A program made the position numbers and the translations under genes. Under the pieces are notes generated by a model. That model ran no database searches, was not told the DNA's origin, and saw only the letters and a program-made list of their open reading frames with translations. Shown one piece after another: positions 1 through 12,619 of a DNA stretch of 64,000 bases. Numbering within the stretch: the first letter of the stretch is position 1; each line of letters begins with the position of its first letter. Source of the stretch: Yamagishiella unicocca (lineage: Eukaryota; Chlorophyta; Chlorophyceae; Chlamydomonadales; Volvocaceae); assembly GCA_003116995.1 (NCBI GenBank), contig BDSL01000022.1, forward strand, positions 558,001-622,000. Direction: 5' to 3'.

Positions 1-1956
1 CAGCTGCAGATTGGTTAAAACGCGCGTGGGTCAGTTCTGTGCAGCTATTTGCACACTGGACGTCCCTACCCAAACGGGCCAAGGCGACCAAAGAACCACC
101 GGGTATGATAACCGCTTCTAAACCTCAAGCGCTCCGCCCTACGGGTCCTGGCCCCAGCGCCGGCCAGCTGTCAGCCAGTGATGCCGCCCTGCTGTACGAG
201 AAGCCACGAAACCCGCCTCGAGGCGGAGAAAAGCATGTTGGAGCCTAGATCTGGACGTGTCTTGAGACCGCAACGCGAGCTCCAACCTCTCGAGGTGACC
301 CGCATCTGGTAGCAACGCTGCTGCCGCCTGTCCTCCGCATCCCACGGCCTCAGCACCCTCCAAAAGGCGCCTTGGCCGCTCAGCTGCGTGAGCCAGACCC
401 TCAGCAAATCGACGCCACGCGTCTCAGGAGCGGTGCCGCCGTCCTTCCTTCCTTCCTTCCTAAAGGACGACATCAGCAACGGCGGCCGCCACACCGGCGG
501 CGCTCCTGCGTCACCAGCATAGCGACCCGCCAGGCGGCAGCGTGACACGCTGCCCGACTCCTCGGCCTTGGACGAGGCAGGAGGCGTAGCAGGCGTGACG
601 ATGCCGGCGATGACGCAGGCGGCAGGTGCCCTCCTACGCAGGCGGCAGGTGCCCTCCTACGCAGGCGGCAGGTGCCCTCCTACAGCGACTGCGCCGCCCG
701 CACAGCAGCAGCCACAGCAGCAGCAGCGGTCCACGGGCGCACAGCGCATTCAGGCCGCCATCCGAGGAGGCGGCTGGCGACCAGCCCTCCTGGCCCGCGG
801 CGGCACAGCTCAGACGCAGCAGAGGACCCGGCGCCCTGGCGCCCTCGGCTACCACCACCACCTGGCCGCCCCCGTCTTTCCCCACTTCACAGCCATGACA
901 AACCGCGCATGAATCCGTGCAATCGAGTCGCCATGCAATTATGTCGAGTAAGACGTAAGCCCCGGGGACGTGTTCCATCTGCTCGGGGAATTCACCCAAG
1001 GACGGTGGTGGCGGTGGTGGTCATGCACCTCGCCGGCGCCGAAGGCGAGCCCAAGGGCCCCCGTGGCGCAATCCACTCTCGTGACATTCGATACAACACC
1101 ACACCGCCCCTATAGCAGCGCGTCCGCAGGCCCTCGCGTTGGGCAAGCCAGCTGGCCGCCCTTGGCGCCATATTTCCTGCGCCCATGCAACGACACCGAG
1201 CTCGCACCCAAGGCAAGCGCGGCGTTGTTCACCGCTAATAACACGGTAAATACCGGCACCGCCCACACAAAATAAAACATAGCATCAGCAGTCCTCTCAA
1301 GTCTTCCAGCTCCCGCGCCTCGCCTATCTCAGCGCGCGCTGTGTCCCTCAAAACGCCACACAAAGACGCGCGCGGAACTGGGACTCAATTCCCGGGCCGG
1401 GAAGTACTTTCGCGAGCCCGCCCATCCAATCTTCCATTTCACCTCTTAGACAGCTCCCGGAGGCTCTCTCACCCACCCACCGTATGCAGCTCTCTCACCA
1501 GCCGCACCCACCGTACGCGAGGAAACGAACAGATCATACGCAAGGCGGCCGCCACACCGCTGCGGCCTCCCCTCCCCTCGTCACGTCTGTTCTAAACGTT
1601 TTTTTCTGGCATCCACGGGTCTTCCTCGAACCCTCCCCTCCGCATTCGCGGTGCTAGCTAGTAGCCCTCCGGCACGCGGGCCCTTCTTCAGGGCCACGCA
1701 CACTCCCCGGCACGATCAACGCGCCGAAGGGGTGGTGCCAAGGAGACGCACGTGCGTCCGAGGGAGCGCACCGTACTCCGTTCACCGTCATGCTTGTGGC
1801 CTGGCGCATTTGTATTTCCATATTTGTACAGCGGGCAACAGTCACTTAACTAGGAACGCAACAGCTACCGCGCCCGGCCTCGCGCCCCCTCTTAGTTTGC
1901 GTCAGACCACGGGTTCCGCTCTTCTTCCCCCATGACTGACACCCATCGCACGCAGG
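1..1956. other. Left-edge region without a confident gene
   Basis: Several overlapping open frames of 60-150 codons exist on both strands, but none has an ATG-led, high-GC3 reading with a recognisable domain. Visible structure is a short CCTT run near 445-462, a 23-bp unit repeated three times at 615-683, and at about 1591-1640 a copy of the dispersed intron-end motif discussed in the findings. Part of this region could be the 3' flank of the minus-strand gene ending at 1957, or introns of a plus-strand gene I could not assemble. Confidence 0.5.
615..683. repeat. 23-bp tandem repeat, three copies
   Basis: Three perfect consecutive copies of a 23-bp unit (615-637, 638-660, 661-683). Each unit contains CGGCAG followed by GTGCCC, which resembles an exon end plus 5' splice site. 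No exon could be tied to it. Confidence 0.85.
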
Positions 1957-4900
1957 CTACAGCCCGCCCAAAACACGTCTGGCCCGCGGGACGGTGCCCG
2001 GCATTCCGAGTGCGGCCATGTAAGCCGCCGCCGCCGCCGCCGACTGCTTGAGACCCGGACCGGCAACCCGGCCATCCGGCGAGGACGTCACCCCTGTGGG
2101 TGACGCGGCCGTCGGGCCGCCGCCAGGGATGCGCCTCAAAGCCCCGGCGGCGGCCGCGGACGCGGCCGCCGCGGCGGCGGCCGCCGCTGCCGCCTGCCAT
2201 GACGGCGACTCCGGCGGGCGGGTAGTGGTGTTGCTGGTGTGTGCCGGCTGGCTGCCCGCGCTGGCGACGCTAGAGCCGTCGCCGGCAAGGTTGAGGTTCG
2301 CCGAGGCAGAGGCCGATGACGACGAGAGGCCGTGGCGGCTGTTGTTGCTGGCGCCGCCGACGCTGCTGACGCCGGTGTTGCTGGCGGCGCTCGCCAGCGA
2401 CGTCGTACCCACCCTGCCCGCGTCGATGCTGCTACAGCCGCTGCCGCCGAGGCCGCTGCCCGGGCTGGGTTTGCCCGCCCAGGGGCTGCGGTCGCCGGAC
2501 GCCACGCCTGAGGTGCCCGGGCTGACGACAGCGGCGCTGGCGGCGGCGGCGGCGCCGACTTCGCGTCGGCGGAAGGAAGAGGTCGCGGCAGGCGGCGTGG
2601 CCCAGTCTGCGGCGGATGTCCGGGTGCGGAGGAAGGGCGTACCCAACAGCTGCCGCCGCTTGTCGCCACCCTCCTCCGCGCGCTCACCTGCGACCGCCTT
2701 GTCGGGGGTGGCGGGCGCCCTCACAGCCCGACGAGGGCTGCTGCCCTCCAAGCCCTGCGCCGTCGCGCCGGCGCCAGCAGCGGCAACGTCTTCGCGAAAG
2801 CTCACCACCGGAAGACGGCCAGAGCCGGTGCGCTGCGTCGGCGCCGTCGTAGTCGGCGGCGGCGGCGGCCGCTGTGCTGTCATCGGGCTGCCGCCACCGG
2901 CCACCGCTGCGGCCGCGGCGTCCCGCGGCTGTCGCAGCAGCTGCACTTGGAAGGGCCCGCCCAGGCTGCCCATGTCACCACCACCGCCGCCGCCACCACC
3001 ACCACCACCACCACCGCTGCCGTCGACTTCCCCGGGCAACGTCGCCGACGCCGCGACCTTACTTGCAGCCCACACTGACGGAGGCGCCGGCGCCGACGGG
3101 CGCTCCCAGACCACCGCCACCGCGCCGTCATAGTAGGCCAGCCCCTCGACGCCCAACGGCGACGCTGGCCGGACTTCGCGGCCTGCCGTACCGATGTCGC
3201 ACGCTGGAGATCCCATCGCCTTCAGACTGGGCCCTCGGCTGACGCTGGCGCTGCCGGTGTCGCTGTTGCTGCTGTAGCTGCTACTGCCGGCCATGCTGCT
3301 GCTGCCAAGGAAGGTGACGGGTCGATGGGGCGGGGGCCCCGACAGCAGAGAGCTCCTGCACGGCGAGCACGGGCTGGAGGAGGACAAGTACGGCGAAGGC
3401 GCCGCGGGCGACGCGGCAGCTGCCGCCGCCGCCGCAGCAGCAGCTCGTGATGCCGCGAGGGCGGCGCACAAAGGCAGCGGCGGCGGCGGCGGCGGCGGCG
3501 ATGCCGCTGCGGGCGGCGGCGTGCTGGCCAACGTGGCAGGCACGGACGCGGATGAGGCGATGGCGGGGCGATGCTGGAGTCTGCTGGGATTACCGGAGTC
3601 AGCAGCAGAGTTGTGCAGCGGGCATGACGCCGGTGCGGCGGAGGCGGTGGCGGAGGCGGTGCCGCCGAAGTACGGCTGCAGCAGCGCCTCCTGCTGCACC
3701 AGCAGCCGGTCAATAGCTCGCACCAAGCCACTCTGGCCATCACCCGCCGCCGCCGGCGGGCGCACCGTCGCCGCCGTTGCATCTGACGTCGAGTGCAGCG
3801 TCTGAAGCCACTGGGCAGTTGCGGCGGCGGCGCCCTTGGCGCGGACCCCCGCGGGCGACGCCGACGCGCCCTCGCGCGCCCACTGGCCCTCCCGCCCGCT
3901 GGCGCCGGCTGCGCCCCCCGCTGAGCTGTCCTCGGAGTACAGCTCCTCCAGGGCGCTGCTGATCAGACTGCTGTCGCTGCTGTTGCTGCTGCTGCGCATC
4001 CTGCGCGGTACGGCGGCGGCGGCGGCGGCGGCGGCTGATTCAGCACCTGGTGGTGGTGCCACACCGCGCTGGCGCAGCTCCTCTGACAGAAGGCGCTGCG
4101 CGCCCTCCAGCGCGGCTTTCAGGCAGGAAGCGGAGCGAGCAGCGGCGCCCGACGTGGTTTCGGAGGCGCGTGCTTGGGCGGTCGTGGAGACGGGTTGGAG
4201 GCCCAGCTCCAGGGAGGCAGCTGCCTGGGGAGTGGGATTGCAGGGGGTGGAGTTTGGTGCATGGCTTGCGGCGGTGGCGGTAGGCCGCGGGTGGTTGTGG
4301 TGGTGGAAGGAATGGACGTGAACGTCAGCCGAAGAGGCCTGGACGAGTGAGGCCTCGCCACCCGCACTCCATACTCAACACCCCGCGCACCTTCTGAAGG
4401 ATTCGGCCAAATTGGTCGCTGCTGCCGTTGACGTCAATTTTGCTGTCGCCTTTGAGATGACCGGCGATGTCAGCTGGGAAGGACAACCCGGCATCCGCGC
4501 CGGGCAGGTTCTGCATCAGCTGGAGCAAGATGCACGCCTCTCGGCAGCATGCCTCTGGGTTCGCCTTCAAGCAGCGCTGCAGGCAAACCAGAGCGTACAT
4601 ACAGAGTGACAGCAGACAATTTTGGCATGATTCCGTGGCGACGCTGAGCTTCAGCAGGGTGGTCACGCCCTCGCTGCTGCCATCGTCGGGCGAAATACAT
4701 GCAGCTGTCCATAGCACCTCGGACAGCCCGCGCAACGCGTCCAGGGCAGATGAAGTAGCGTCGCGTGGATCACTGTGGCCAATGCTGAGCAATAGATAGC
4801 AGGCGGTGACACCGACATTGCCAGCTACTCGGTCAGTACTGTCGGTTACAATGGCCGAGCCCGCTGCTGTCTTGACGGCACGCCGGAACAGCGCAAGCGC

Positions 4901-5227
4901 TGGAAGAACGTCCTGTTGGCATTCCGCCAGCGCTTCGCTGAAAGCCAATGGGGTCCAACTTGTCCCCTGGGGTCGGTCAGTGTTGGCTAGGCGGTGAATG
5001 GCACGCTTCGCAAGGACGATGGCCTCCGTAAAGAGCCCGGCGACCAGCAAGCCCGATGGACTATCAGCTGCATTGGACGTATTCCGGGAGCGACTGCTGG
5101 AGCTATTCAGCAGCCTAGAGCTGCCGACACTGATACGCCCTCGTGCGTGTTGGCCATGGACCCGTGCTGCTGCTTCGGGAATAGATAGCAGCCACAGCGC
5201 ATGAGGAAGGAGGTTACTGTTCGACAT
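1957..5227 (-). CDS. Large low-complexity protein of unknown function, two exons
   Basis: Exons 5227-4391 and 4338-1957 join in frame (279 + 793 codons, about 1072 aa) across a 52-bp GT-AG intron; splitting into two genes is the alternative. The start is the ATG at 5227. Residues 1-280 are a helical, Leu/Ala/Cys-rich segment with many short amphipathic stretches, reminiscent of an alpha-solenoid but matching no family I can name. The rest is disordered: long Ala, Gly, Ser and Pro runs (for example poly-Ala just after residue 380 and a poly-Gly run opposite 2978-3020), with no domain. High GC3 supports the frame throughout; the plus-strand 361-codon frame at 2048-3133 is its shadow. No function is assigned. 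The unusually short intron is the weakest part of the model. Confidence 0.6.
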
Positions 5228-8200
5228 CAGCCCCTAGCTTCGCATTGTGAACTACGCCGAGCCGAAACGAGTATAGACGCTCTTATGCGCGACACTGGTA
5301 CGCGATACAACGGAAGAGCTAACAGGTATCTGGTACAGAGAGACATGTGGACATAGCGTTCAATAGTCGTGCTATGCTGGAAATGTCAACAGGGTAACGA
5401 CCCACAAAAGTAGGCCGTACTGAGTCCAGCCACGACGCGGTGCATATGCATGCAGTGATCAACAGTGGGCAAACATGTTGTGTAGAAGTATACCTTCCTT
5501 ATTATGAAATGCTCCACACTCAGCTTGAGCTTTCTAGCATGGCGCTTTAGGACGCCTTCGGAACGCTGACCCTTTCCAACAGCATTCCACTACCTGGATT
5601 GCGCGCCAATTATAGCTTCCAAGGAGCTGCTGAAGCTGCTGTGACGAAGCGATGGCCCGCCATCCTCGTTATAAGGAAGCCTGCCGTACTAGATGAGATG
5701 AACGCGTCCGTCCCCGGGAAATTCCCCATCCCCTCCCACACCCGCACTTGCATTTGAGCCTGGCAGGGATCTGGGTCAAAGCGTTGAGACGATGACGCTG
5801 TCAACTCCCGACACACTTTCCTTCCTGCTTTTCGTCTGCCGCGTGTGTTACGAAACCACCTGAACCACCCATGTTGGCCGTTTGCCGGTTTCAATCAAAG
5901 CTTTTGATACAATGGGATGTTCCATGACGTGTATCGACAGCATCATGTAAAGCTAGGACTGGCAGGGCGTGGCAGGGTACCTCAGGTGCCGTCGGGTGCA
6001 GGCGCAGTGTTGGGTAAGCCTTCGGAAGGCGCGCCGGCGTTCCTCCGGCGGTTATGTTCGCTTGGTATACATCGACATATGGACAGTAGGGCAAGTGGCG
6101 CAACGGTGTACGCTCTGGGAAGGATTGGTTTGGCATAACGACAGCTGCGTCCGCGGGTTGATGCATGGACACGCATGGGCCCTCAGAAATCCATGTGGAA
6201 TCACTGTGGACTCGCGAGAAGACGGATACGTTCGGCGTAAGCACGGGTGCTGCTTCACAGTCAGGACTTGTGTACCGGTGTTTGTGTGCGAAACAAAACT
6301 GTAACCCTAGGAGCCGCAAATGAGCCAATAATCGGATGGGCACATGTGCCTGTGCCCATGTGTGTCCCTTTACGCGTGCGCGCGACGAAGGGCGACAACA
6401 TCCGGCATACTTAAAGGTACGGGTGCACGTAAGAGGTGCTTGTTAGGCAGATACGCATTTGGCGGTAGGCAATTTCGACGGAGTGGGAGGGGCACGAAAG
6501 GGATCTGGGGGGCTAGGGGCAAGGTCTCGAGCGGAAGGTCACACGGGTGGAAGATTGGGCAGATGACGGCTGAAGGGAAGGCAGACTGGAAACGGGAGGG
6601 GTAGGAGGGCGCGCAGCTTTGGTGGACCTACAGTTCGGCAGCAGGCAAATGTTAGGATGCGTGGGAGGACGGGGGTATACCAAGCCGTACGCTGCATTGC
6701 GGCTTGGCGTGACGATGTGCTGCGTGCGGCGTCGCCGCGTGTAAAGAGGGCGTGTTGCAGACTTTTGGCTGTGGTGGGCTGTTACGTAGTCTGGACGAGC
6801 GTCCAACCGGGCAAGCTTCCGGCTGTGAGGGACGGCTCCCAAGTAAGACCGGACTGGCCGCGCCTCCAATGCAGGATGCAAGTTAGCTACGTTTGCCTGT
6901 ACTCGCTACACTTGCGCAGTAACGAGTTTCGTACCCTTTGTCGAGGTGGCGGGCGTGTCGCTAACGCAACCCGGACTCCCCACGTTCGGGGACATTCAGG
7001 TAGGGCGTGGTAGGGGTTGCTGGGGGTTGGAAGGAACCCGGACCTCCGAAACCCAGCGCCGTTATTTCCCTGCACTTTATTGGGGCAGCCTCACTGGTGT
7101 CGCATTGTCACGGGTCTCTCGGAACTAGGTGCTGCTAGTTCTGAGCCAGGCGGCCGAACCAGTTCAGCAGGTCGCCTCTGCTGTTCGTCCAGATGCGCTA
7201 GTGCGGAAACAATGCCAATCGACTTCTAGAACCCACGAACCTGCAGCATAAGCTGTCTTCAAGTTCCTGAGAGTATCGGACACGGCAACTGAGTCGCCCC
7301 TCGGATTTAGCTCACAGCATGGACCCTAGGTAACGCAGTAAAACGTACTTTCAAACATCCTTCACGTTTGGGGCAGGATAATCACACTGTTATCTTGCGC
7401 TGCAATGAGTAACACCACCGGTACTCTTCTGTCCCCGGTTCCTATTGCCTTCGAGCCGTGTGCGACACAACGTTGGAAGGCAAGACCCAGACTGCTATCC
7501 ACATGCAGACCAAGACCAATTTGTTTGCGGCAAGTTCATGCGCCGAGTTCCTGATGACGGACTCACTAGAAACGAACGGGTGACTAAGGTGCACGCCCTG
7601 CTTGACTTCATCTACATACGTCCGGTTTGGAATCTCATGGAACCTCATTGACAACACTTTTCCTGAAGGCAGGTGCTGAAGATCCCCACAGTAGGAGTGC
7701 CACTGCCGGCGCGGCCCAGAAGTTCAGATGACAGGGATTGCTTAAAGCATTAACGCAGATTCCTTTAGGAAACGACTTACACACGCAAAACGTTTGCGGC
7801 AAAAATCTTCTGGCCCGGACTTCCGATGTCCTGCATGATTAGCCGTACTCTATTGTACAAGAACGCTGAAATGGCAAAATGGTCCTTTGAGTCAGTAGCG
7901 CGCTATCGTTCGTTTTGCACGCTAGTGCTGTAGCCGGATCAGACAATTCCTAGAGGTATCGCGAGCACAAGCCGCGGAAGCTCGACCGGCCGTTCAGCAT
8001 TCGGGTCCGCAGTCCTCGGCTTGCGCAACACAGGCCACGCTGCAATTACGGACCTCAATATACTTCAGGATTTTTGACCGGGACGCGTGTATTCGAAACC
8101 TTGCTTGGGAAATAACGGGCAAGATTACAAGGCTAGTTCCTGCACGACAGGACTGACCGTTGTGTATACCATTCACTGTATCTAGCCCTAGGAGTACCTA

Positions 8201-8300
8201 CGAGCTGGTGCGGCCTGACTTCCTTAAGTCAACGGCGGCTCGTTGGAAGGGCGCGGCCACTCTAGCCGGGCGCTTCGGTTCGCTTCAACACAGCGCGCCA
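5228..8300. other. Divergent intergenic region
   Basis: About 3 kb between two divergently oriented genes (minus-strand start at 5227, plus-strand start at 8301). Base composition is visibly lower in GC than the genes. I see only short open frames without domain or codon signal, and no RNA gene. It presumably holds both promoters; no TATA box could be assigned with confidence. Confidence 0.55.
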
Positions 8301-9515
8301 ATGACGAAAAGGAGTGCAGAGACATTTGCTGGTCACGAATCTGTCCCGCCTGGCGCTCTCCCCTTCTTCGCGCCCTCCGCCAAGCGCATCCGCAGCCGCG
8401 GGGGGTGTGGCGTGCCGCAGTCGCCATCCGACCCGCTCGCTTTGCAGTCTCGGGCTTTCTCTTCATCATCAGACGAGATGAGCGAGGCCAGCGACGACGG
8501 TGCAGCCGACCAAACGGACGCGGTCTCCGCGCACCACTTGACCGCTGCGCCGAGCTGCAGCACCACCTGCTGGCCCGTCGGTCCCGGCTTCCAACCCCAG
8601 TCAACCCAGCAGCAGCAAAGCGCACTGGGCGTCCTCACACCGCCCGCCTGCCCGGAGGCCTGCCAGTTCCTGGAGCAGCTCGCTGGCTGCATGCTGGACA
8701 GTCAGCTTGGTGGCTCCTCCAGCAGCGCCCTGAGCAGCTCCATGGCTGCCAGCTTGGGCACGGCTCTATGGTGAGGCGCATGGAATGGTAGTCAGTTTAC
8801 AGTTCCTACTTGATGTCACATGATATCGAGGGCTTCAGGGTTATGCCCCCTCACCGGACCGCCGGTATGCGCACTGTCAAGAACCCCCGTGGCTTCCGTT
8901 CCGTGTGTACTGACGATCCCGCTCGCCCCCCTGGTTCGCTCGCACCACCCGCCAGGCACGCCTTTGCGGAAATCAACGTTGTGTTGGCGCGGCAGTTCCC
9001 GGAGCTGCCCACGTCCATGCTGCGAGGCTACCACAGCTTCACGCGCGCACCGCGGGCGCAGCTGTGGGCGCGTTTTGTATCCTCTCAGGGTAGCCAGGTG
9101 CGTGATGAGCCCCTTTCCAAATAAGGCCCCAAATCCGGTGGCCCGACCTGCTCTCTTGCCGTCCCTTTCTCCCTCCCGTTCTCACCTTCCGCTCACCAGC
9201 TGCGCCACCCACCCTCACGCCCTGCCCTGCCCTGCGCCGCTCACCTTGCAGGTGAGCGAGGCAGCAGCCTCGGGGATGATGGCGGGCGGACCGTGCCACC
9301 TGGCGCTGATGCGCTTTCTGCTGGAGCACGTCCTGGGCGCCTACCCCAGTGCCTCGTGTGTGGTGTACACCATCGAGGTCCCCTCGTGGCTGCGCAGCTG
9401 GTGCGCCCGCTGGGGCCACCCGGGGAACACGCCTCTGCGTGTGCTGGCGCTGTTCGCCTTCGATGCGACCGGCTCGCCGTCGCCGCGAGCCCTCTACATC
9501 CCCTGTGCGGAGTGA
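8301..9515 (+). CDS. Three-exon protein of unknown function
   Basis: Exons 8301-8770, 8956-9097 and 9252-9515 give 291 aa with all junctions GT-AG and in frame. The first junction completes a Trp codon: TALW continues as HAFAEINVVL. The N-terminal 150 residues are Ser/Gln-rich and disordered, with a basic KRIRSR cluster around residue 30 that could be a nuclear localisation signal. The C-terminal 140 residues look folded, with ordered hydrophobic spacing (ALMRFLLEHVLGAYPSASCV, then a Trp/Arg-rich WLRSWCARWGHPG stretch). I recognise no family; it may be lineage-specific. Start choice: the first in-frame ATG of the GC3-rich frame. The continued open frame upstream has no ATG. Confidence 0.65.
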
Positions 9516-12295
9516 GCTACTGCTGCTGGGACTGCTGTTGCTAAGGTGGGGAGGTGGCGCCCACGAGAGCTGTAGGCCTGTGGCTCCGCAGGGCCGGTAC
9601 GACACCGGGGCCCAGCGCACCTGTCAACCTGTAGTGCCGGGATGGATAGCCGCGTTTAACGGCTTGTACCGCGTCTGCGCGTGGATGGGGTGAGGAGGGT
9701 CTGGTTGCGCCGAGTTGCATCACCAGGTGCAAACGAACAGAGGCCAGTCCACGAAACGACTGGCGGAAGACGCATCCGTGCGTGGGTGGCGTTTGGTTCT
9801 TTGCAAGCGACCCCTCCGTTATTGTGAATTTGCCTGTAGATGCCAATAATGAGACCCGGGAGGGTAAACGGCTCCCATTTTGCCGTAACATGACCGGGCC
9901 ACTATGTGTGTGGAGTCACATCGGTCTTTTTTTGATATGCGTGCTTCGCTGGCGCACCTTGCCTGCCAGTGGCGAATAGCTTTATTTACTCGGGGATGTA
10001 TTGGTATTGTATTGGTTGTTGCTCCTGATTCGCCGAATGACCATGCGGACCGATCACGGGCGAGTTGAGACCGCCCTCTCCGTTTGGGCCGTCATTTGAG
10101 TTGCGCCGTCTTCGCTGGCCTTGCCATTTGGCGTGCGGTGTGGATCGCAAATAGTGAGGGATGAATTCGCAGCGGAAGTGCAATGGCGCGCCATGCTCAA
10201 CGTGGAGCATAACACGAACTGTCAACCCCCGACGCGTCAATGCGCGTCCACAACGATTGTCGGACCATCGCTTTCTTCATTTCCGCGTGCGGTGTGCGTG
10301 ATATCGCCTCGCGCCCTGGTCGATTAAGAGTCTGCCTGGGGACGGAAGGTTGGATTGCTAACCTCCCCAAGGCCAGCAGGAGGCTGAGTCGTGGGCATGG
10401 CCAGGAAGGCTGCAAACGTGTTGCAGTTGGTTTTGTGGGTCCAGTCCCGCAGTTGCTCCGTTTGGGAGAGGGGCATAATAAGGTGCGATCCGGCCGGCGT
10501 AAGGCCGGCAATGCTGCAAAGCTACTGTAAAAACCAGTGGCTTAGTATCGTACGTCGTGACACGTGGTAGCTTTTTGTAATGGAATACGTCACATTGTCA
10601 GGTCCGCTGCCCCTCATAGGGACGTTCCACGCTGTCACGACACGGCACGTAACTTGCACATCTGGTGCCGGTTCCGATATCATGACTAGCGGCCAGCTGA
10701 TCGCACTGAGAAGGTAATGCTAGAGGTGATAGGACTGCTCTTCCCCAGCTGTAGTCCAGCTGCGCCAGCTGCTGCTCCTGGGCCTTACAACTTGCAACTT
10801 GCACATGCGTTTCGTGGTTTCCTGAACACACTTTCCAAAACCGCGTGACGGGGTAGGAATGTGTCGGAACGCTAAATCCGTGCAATGAGATACGACCTTT
10901 TTGCACGTCCAACCCACAGAGTAGTCGCACCGGCAACCACAGCTGCACTGAAATAACTGTGTCCGTTCCAGTATCAGTATTGCACGCATGCGTTGTGCCA
11001 AGGAATGCGAGGGCACGCGGTAGCCACGGGTGTTACTATAGCAGGTTACAGGGCACGATGGTCTTCAGCCTTGTTCAGCTCACAGTAGCGTCGTACAAAC
11101 CCGCTGGTCACGCCACCGTTGGTGCTGTCTCCTGTGGTTTTTCTACTTGGCGGCTACAGTTTGTCCTGTGTCGTCACCACGTCCGATTGAGCTGTCCTTT
11201 GTTTACAACATTTATTCCCTTTTTTTTTCCCCTAGATGCCCTGTGGCAACTCAATGCTCATCCGACAAGTCACATCGACCGCACCTGAATGCCGCCGATG
11301 CCTTAGCAACCATGGGCTTGTCCCTCCCAAGCTGAGAAGGCTGCGCACATGCCCTATCCCCTGAAAATCACCTCCGCTAGGGCCGGGACCTAATGAAACC
11401 GGCTCGCGATAATATTGTGCTCCGTTTGTCCTGTTTCCGAAGGGCCTGGCAAGCCGGGCATGCTCCATATACTTGGTACGGTTTTGATGCACCTGATTTA
11501 ACATGCTGGTCAATTGCCCGCCCGCTTAGATTCCCTCCCTTTTGACCCCAACGTGCCACAGATGCCAATGATGTGCAGCACTCCTGCCAAACGCTTTGAA
11601 GTTGGATCTTGCTTGGCTGGCTTAGTGTAGCACGGCTGTGGCTGACGGCTGTGACTGGCAGCTGTGGCTCGCTCCTTCGCCGAAAATAAACTCCCTGCCC
11701 GGCTGGTGCGCCGAGCCTGACTTGACTCTGCGTCACTGCTTTGGTGCCCAACACAGCGTGCTCCATCGACGGACAGATATCGTCTGATGCTGTCCTCATG
11801 AAGGCAGGTAATATAGCGTCTCCTGGCTGGGGGAGACACCTGCTGACGATGGGCGCCGCGCGGGAACTGACCCCCCTTCCCTCCAGCAAGACCGACCCCT
11901 AGTGCTACCCCCCGCGTCCTATCATGTGAACACTGAGCCTGCTGTTAGATAATCGAAATGCGTACCCATGAGACGCAGAAGGAAGTCAGCTGGCGGGTCT
12001 CAGCTAGAGCCGCAACCGCAACAGCATGCAGCATGCAAGCGTATCAACAAGATTCCGCTGTTACGATGCTACTCGCCTAGAGCACCCCAATGCCCACCCA
12101 CTCACGGCATAGCAGCGACCCGCTTACTTACCTGCAGCTGCCGCTGTCGTTTCGCTCGCAAATATTATTTTTAATGCCTTACTGATATCTGCTGACCCTG
12201 CGCTGCTGAAGTTGTTTATGCCATGGGATCGAGCCGACGCAAAAGGAGCCGCATGGGGAGCCGCCACTGTTACACGCCAGCCTTCCAAAACACAA
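9516..12295. other. Intergenic region without recognisable gene
   Basis: About 2.8 kb between the stop at 9515 and the eS25 stop at 12296 (converging genes, so it holds both 3' ends). Open frames here are short, lack ATG-led codon bias and show no domain. A TGTAA signal for the eS25 gene lies at its right end. Nothing else is supported. Confidence 0.55.
12270..12274 (-). terminator. TGTAA polyadenylation signal of the eS25 gene
   Basis: The plus strand reads TTACA here, i.e. TGTAA on the minus strand, about 22 nt after the eS25 stop codon. TGTAA is the usual polyadenylation signal in Chlamydomonas-type algae. The distance is short but plausible. Confidence 0.5.
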
Positions 12296-12619
12296 TTAAG
12301 CGCCGGTGGCACGGGTGTACACCATCTGGGAGTGGTGGTGCACAATAGGCTTGATGAGACCCTTGGTCGCCAGCTCCCGAATGGCAGCGCGCGCCAGGCT
12401 GCCATTGATGCGCAGGCGGTCCGCGAGAACCGAGGGCGAGATCATCTTGTACTTGGGCACCTCATTGAGAAGCTTCTCGTACACTGCCTTGTCAAAGAGG
12501 ACAGCGTTGTTGACCTTCTCCTTCATCTTGCCCTTGCTCCACTTCTTCCGCTTGCCCTTGCTGCTGTTGGCCGCAGCCAAGGCCTTGGCCTCCTTCGACT
12601 TTTGCTCCTTCGGGGCCAT
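12296..12619 (-). CDS. RPS25: 40S ribosomal protein eS25
   Basis: A complete intronless 107-aa reading frame from the ATG at 12619 to the stop at 12296. It has the eS25 layout: a Lys-rich N-terminal tail ([20 protein letters not shown], then a [11 protein letters not shown] cluster), the conserved [20 protein letters not shown] segment, and the winged-helix part with [20 protein letters not shown] and [18 protein letters not shown]. eS25 sits in the head of the small subunit; in other eukaryotes it is dispensable for bulk translation but needed for some internal-initiation events. Length matches the family (about 105-125 aa). A pyrimidine-rich stretch on the minus strand just before the ATG resembles a translational 5'-TOP-like tract. 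It is the only recognised gene in the window without an intron in its coding region. Confidence 0.97.
   Translation of the reverse strand: MAPKEQKSKEAKALAAANSSKGKRKKWSKGKMKEKVNNAVLFDKAVYEKLLNEVPKYKMISPSVLADRLRINGSLARAAIRELATKGLIKPIVHHHSQMVYTRATGA

Noticed and set aside
2048..3133. Plus-strand 361-codon open frame with ATG-like start
   Set aside because: It is the antisense shadow of the low-complexity minus-strand coding region; its composition follows the other strand's codon pattern and it has no domain.
5891..7230. Several 60-150 codon open frames in the divergent intergenic region
   Set aside because: No ATG-led GC3 bias, no domain, and overlapping frames on both strands are similar in length; consistent with chance.
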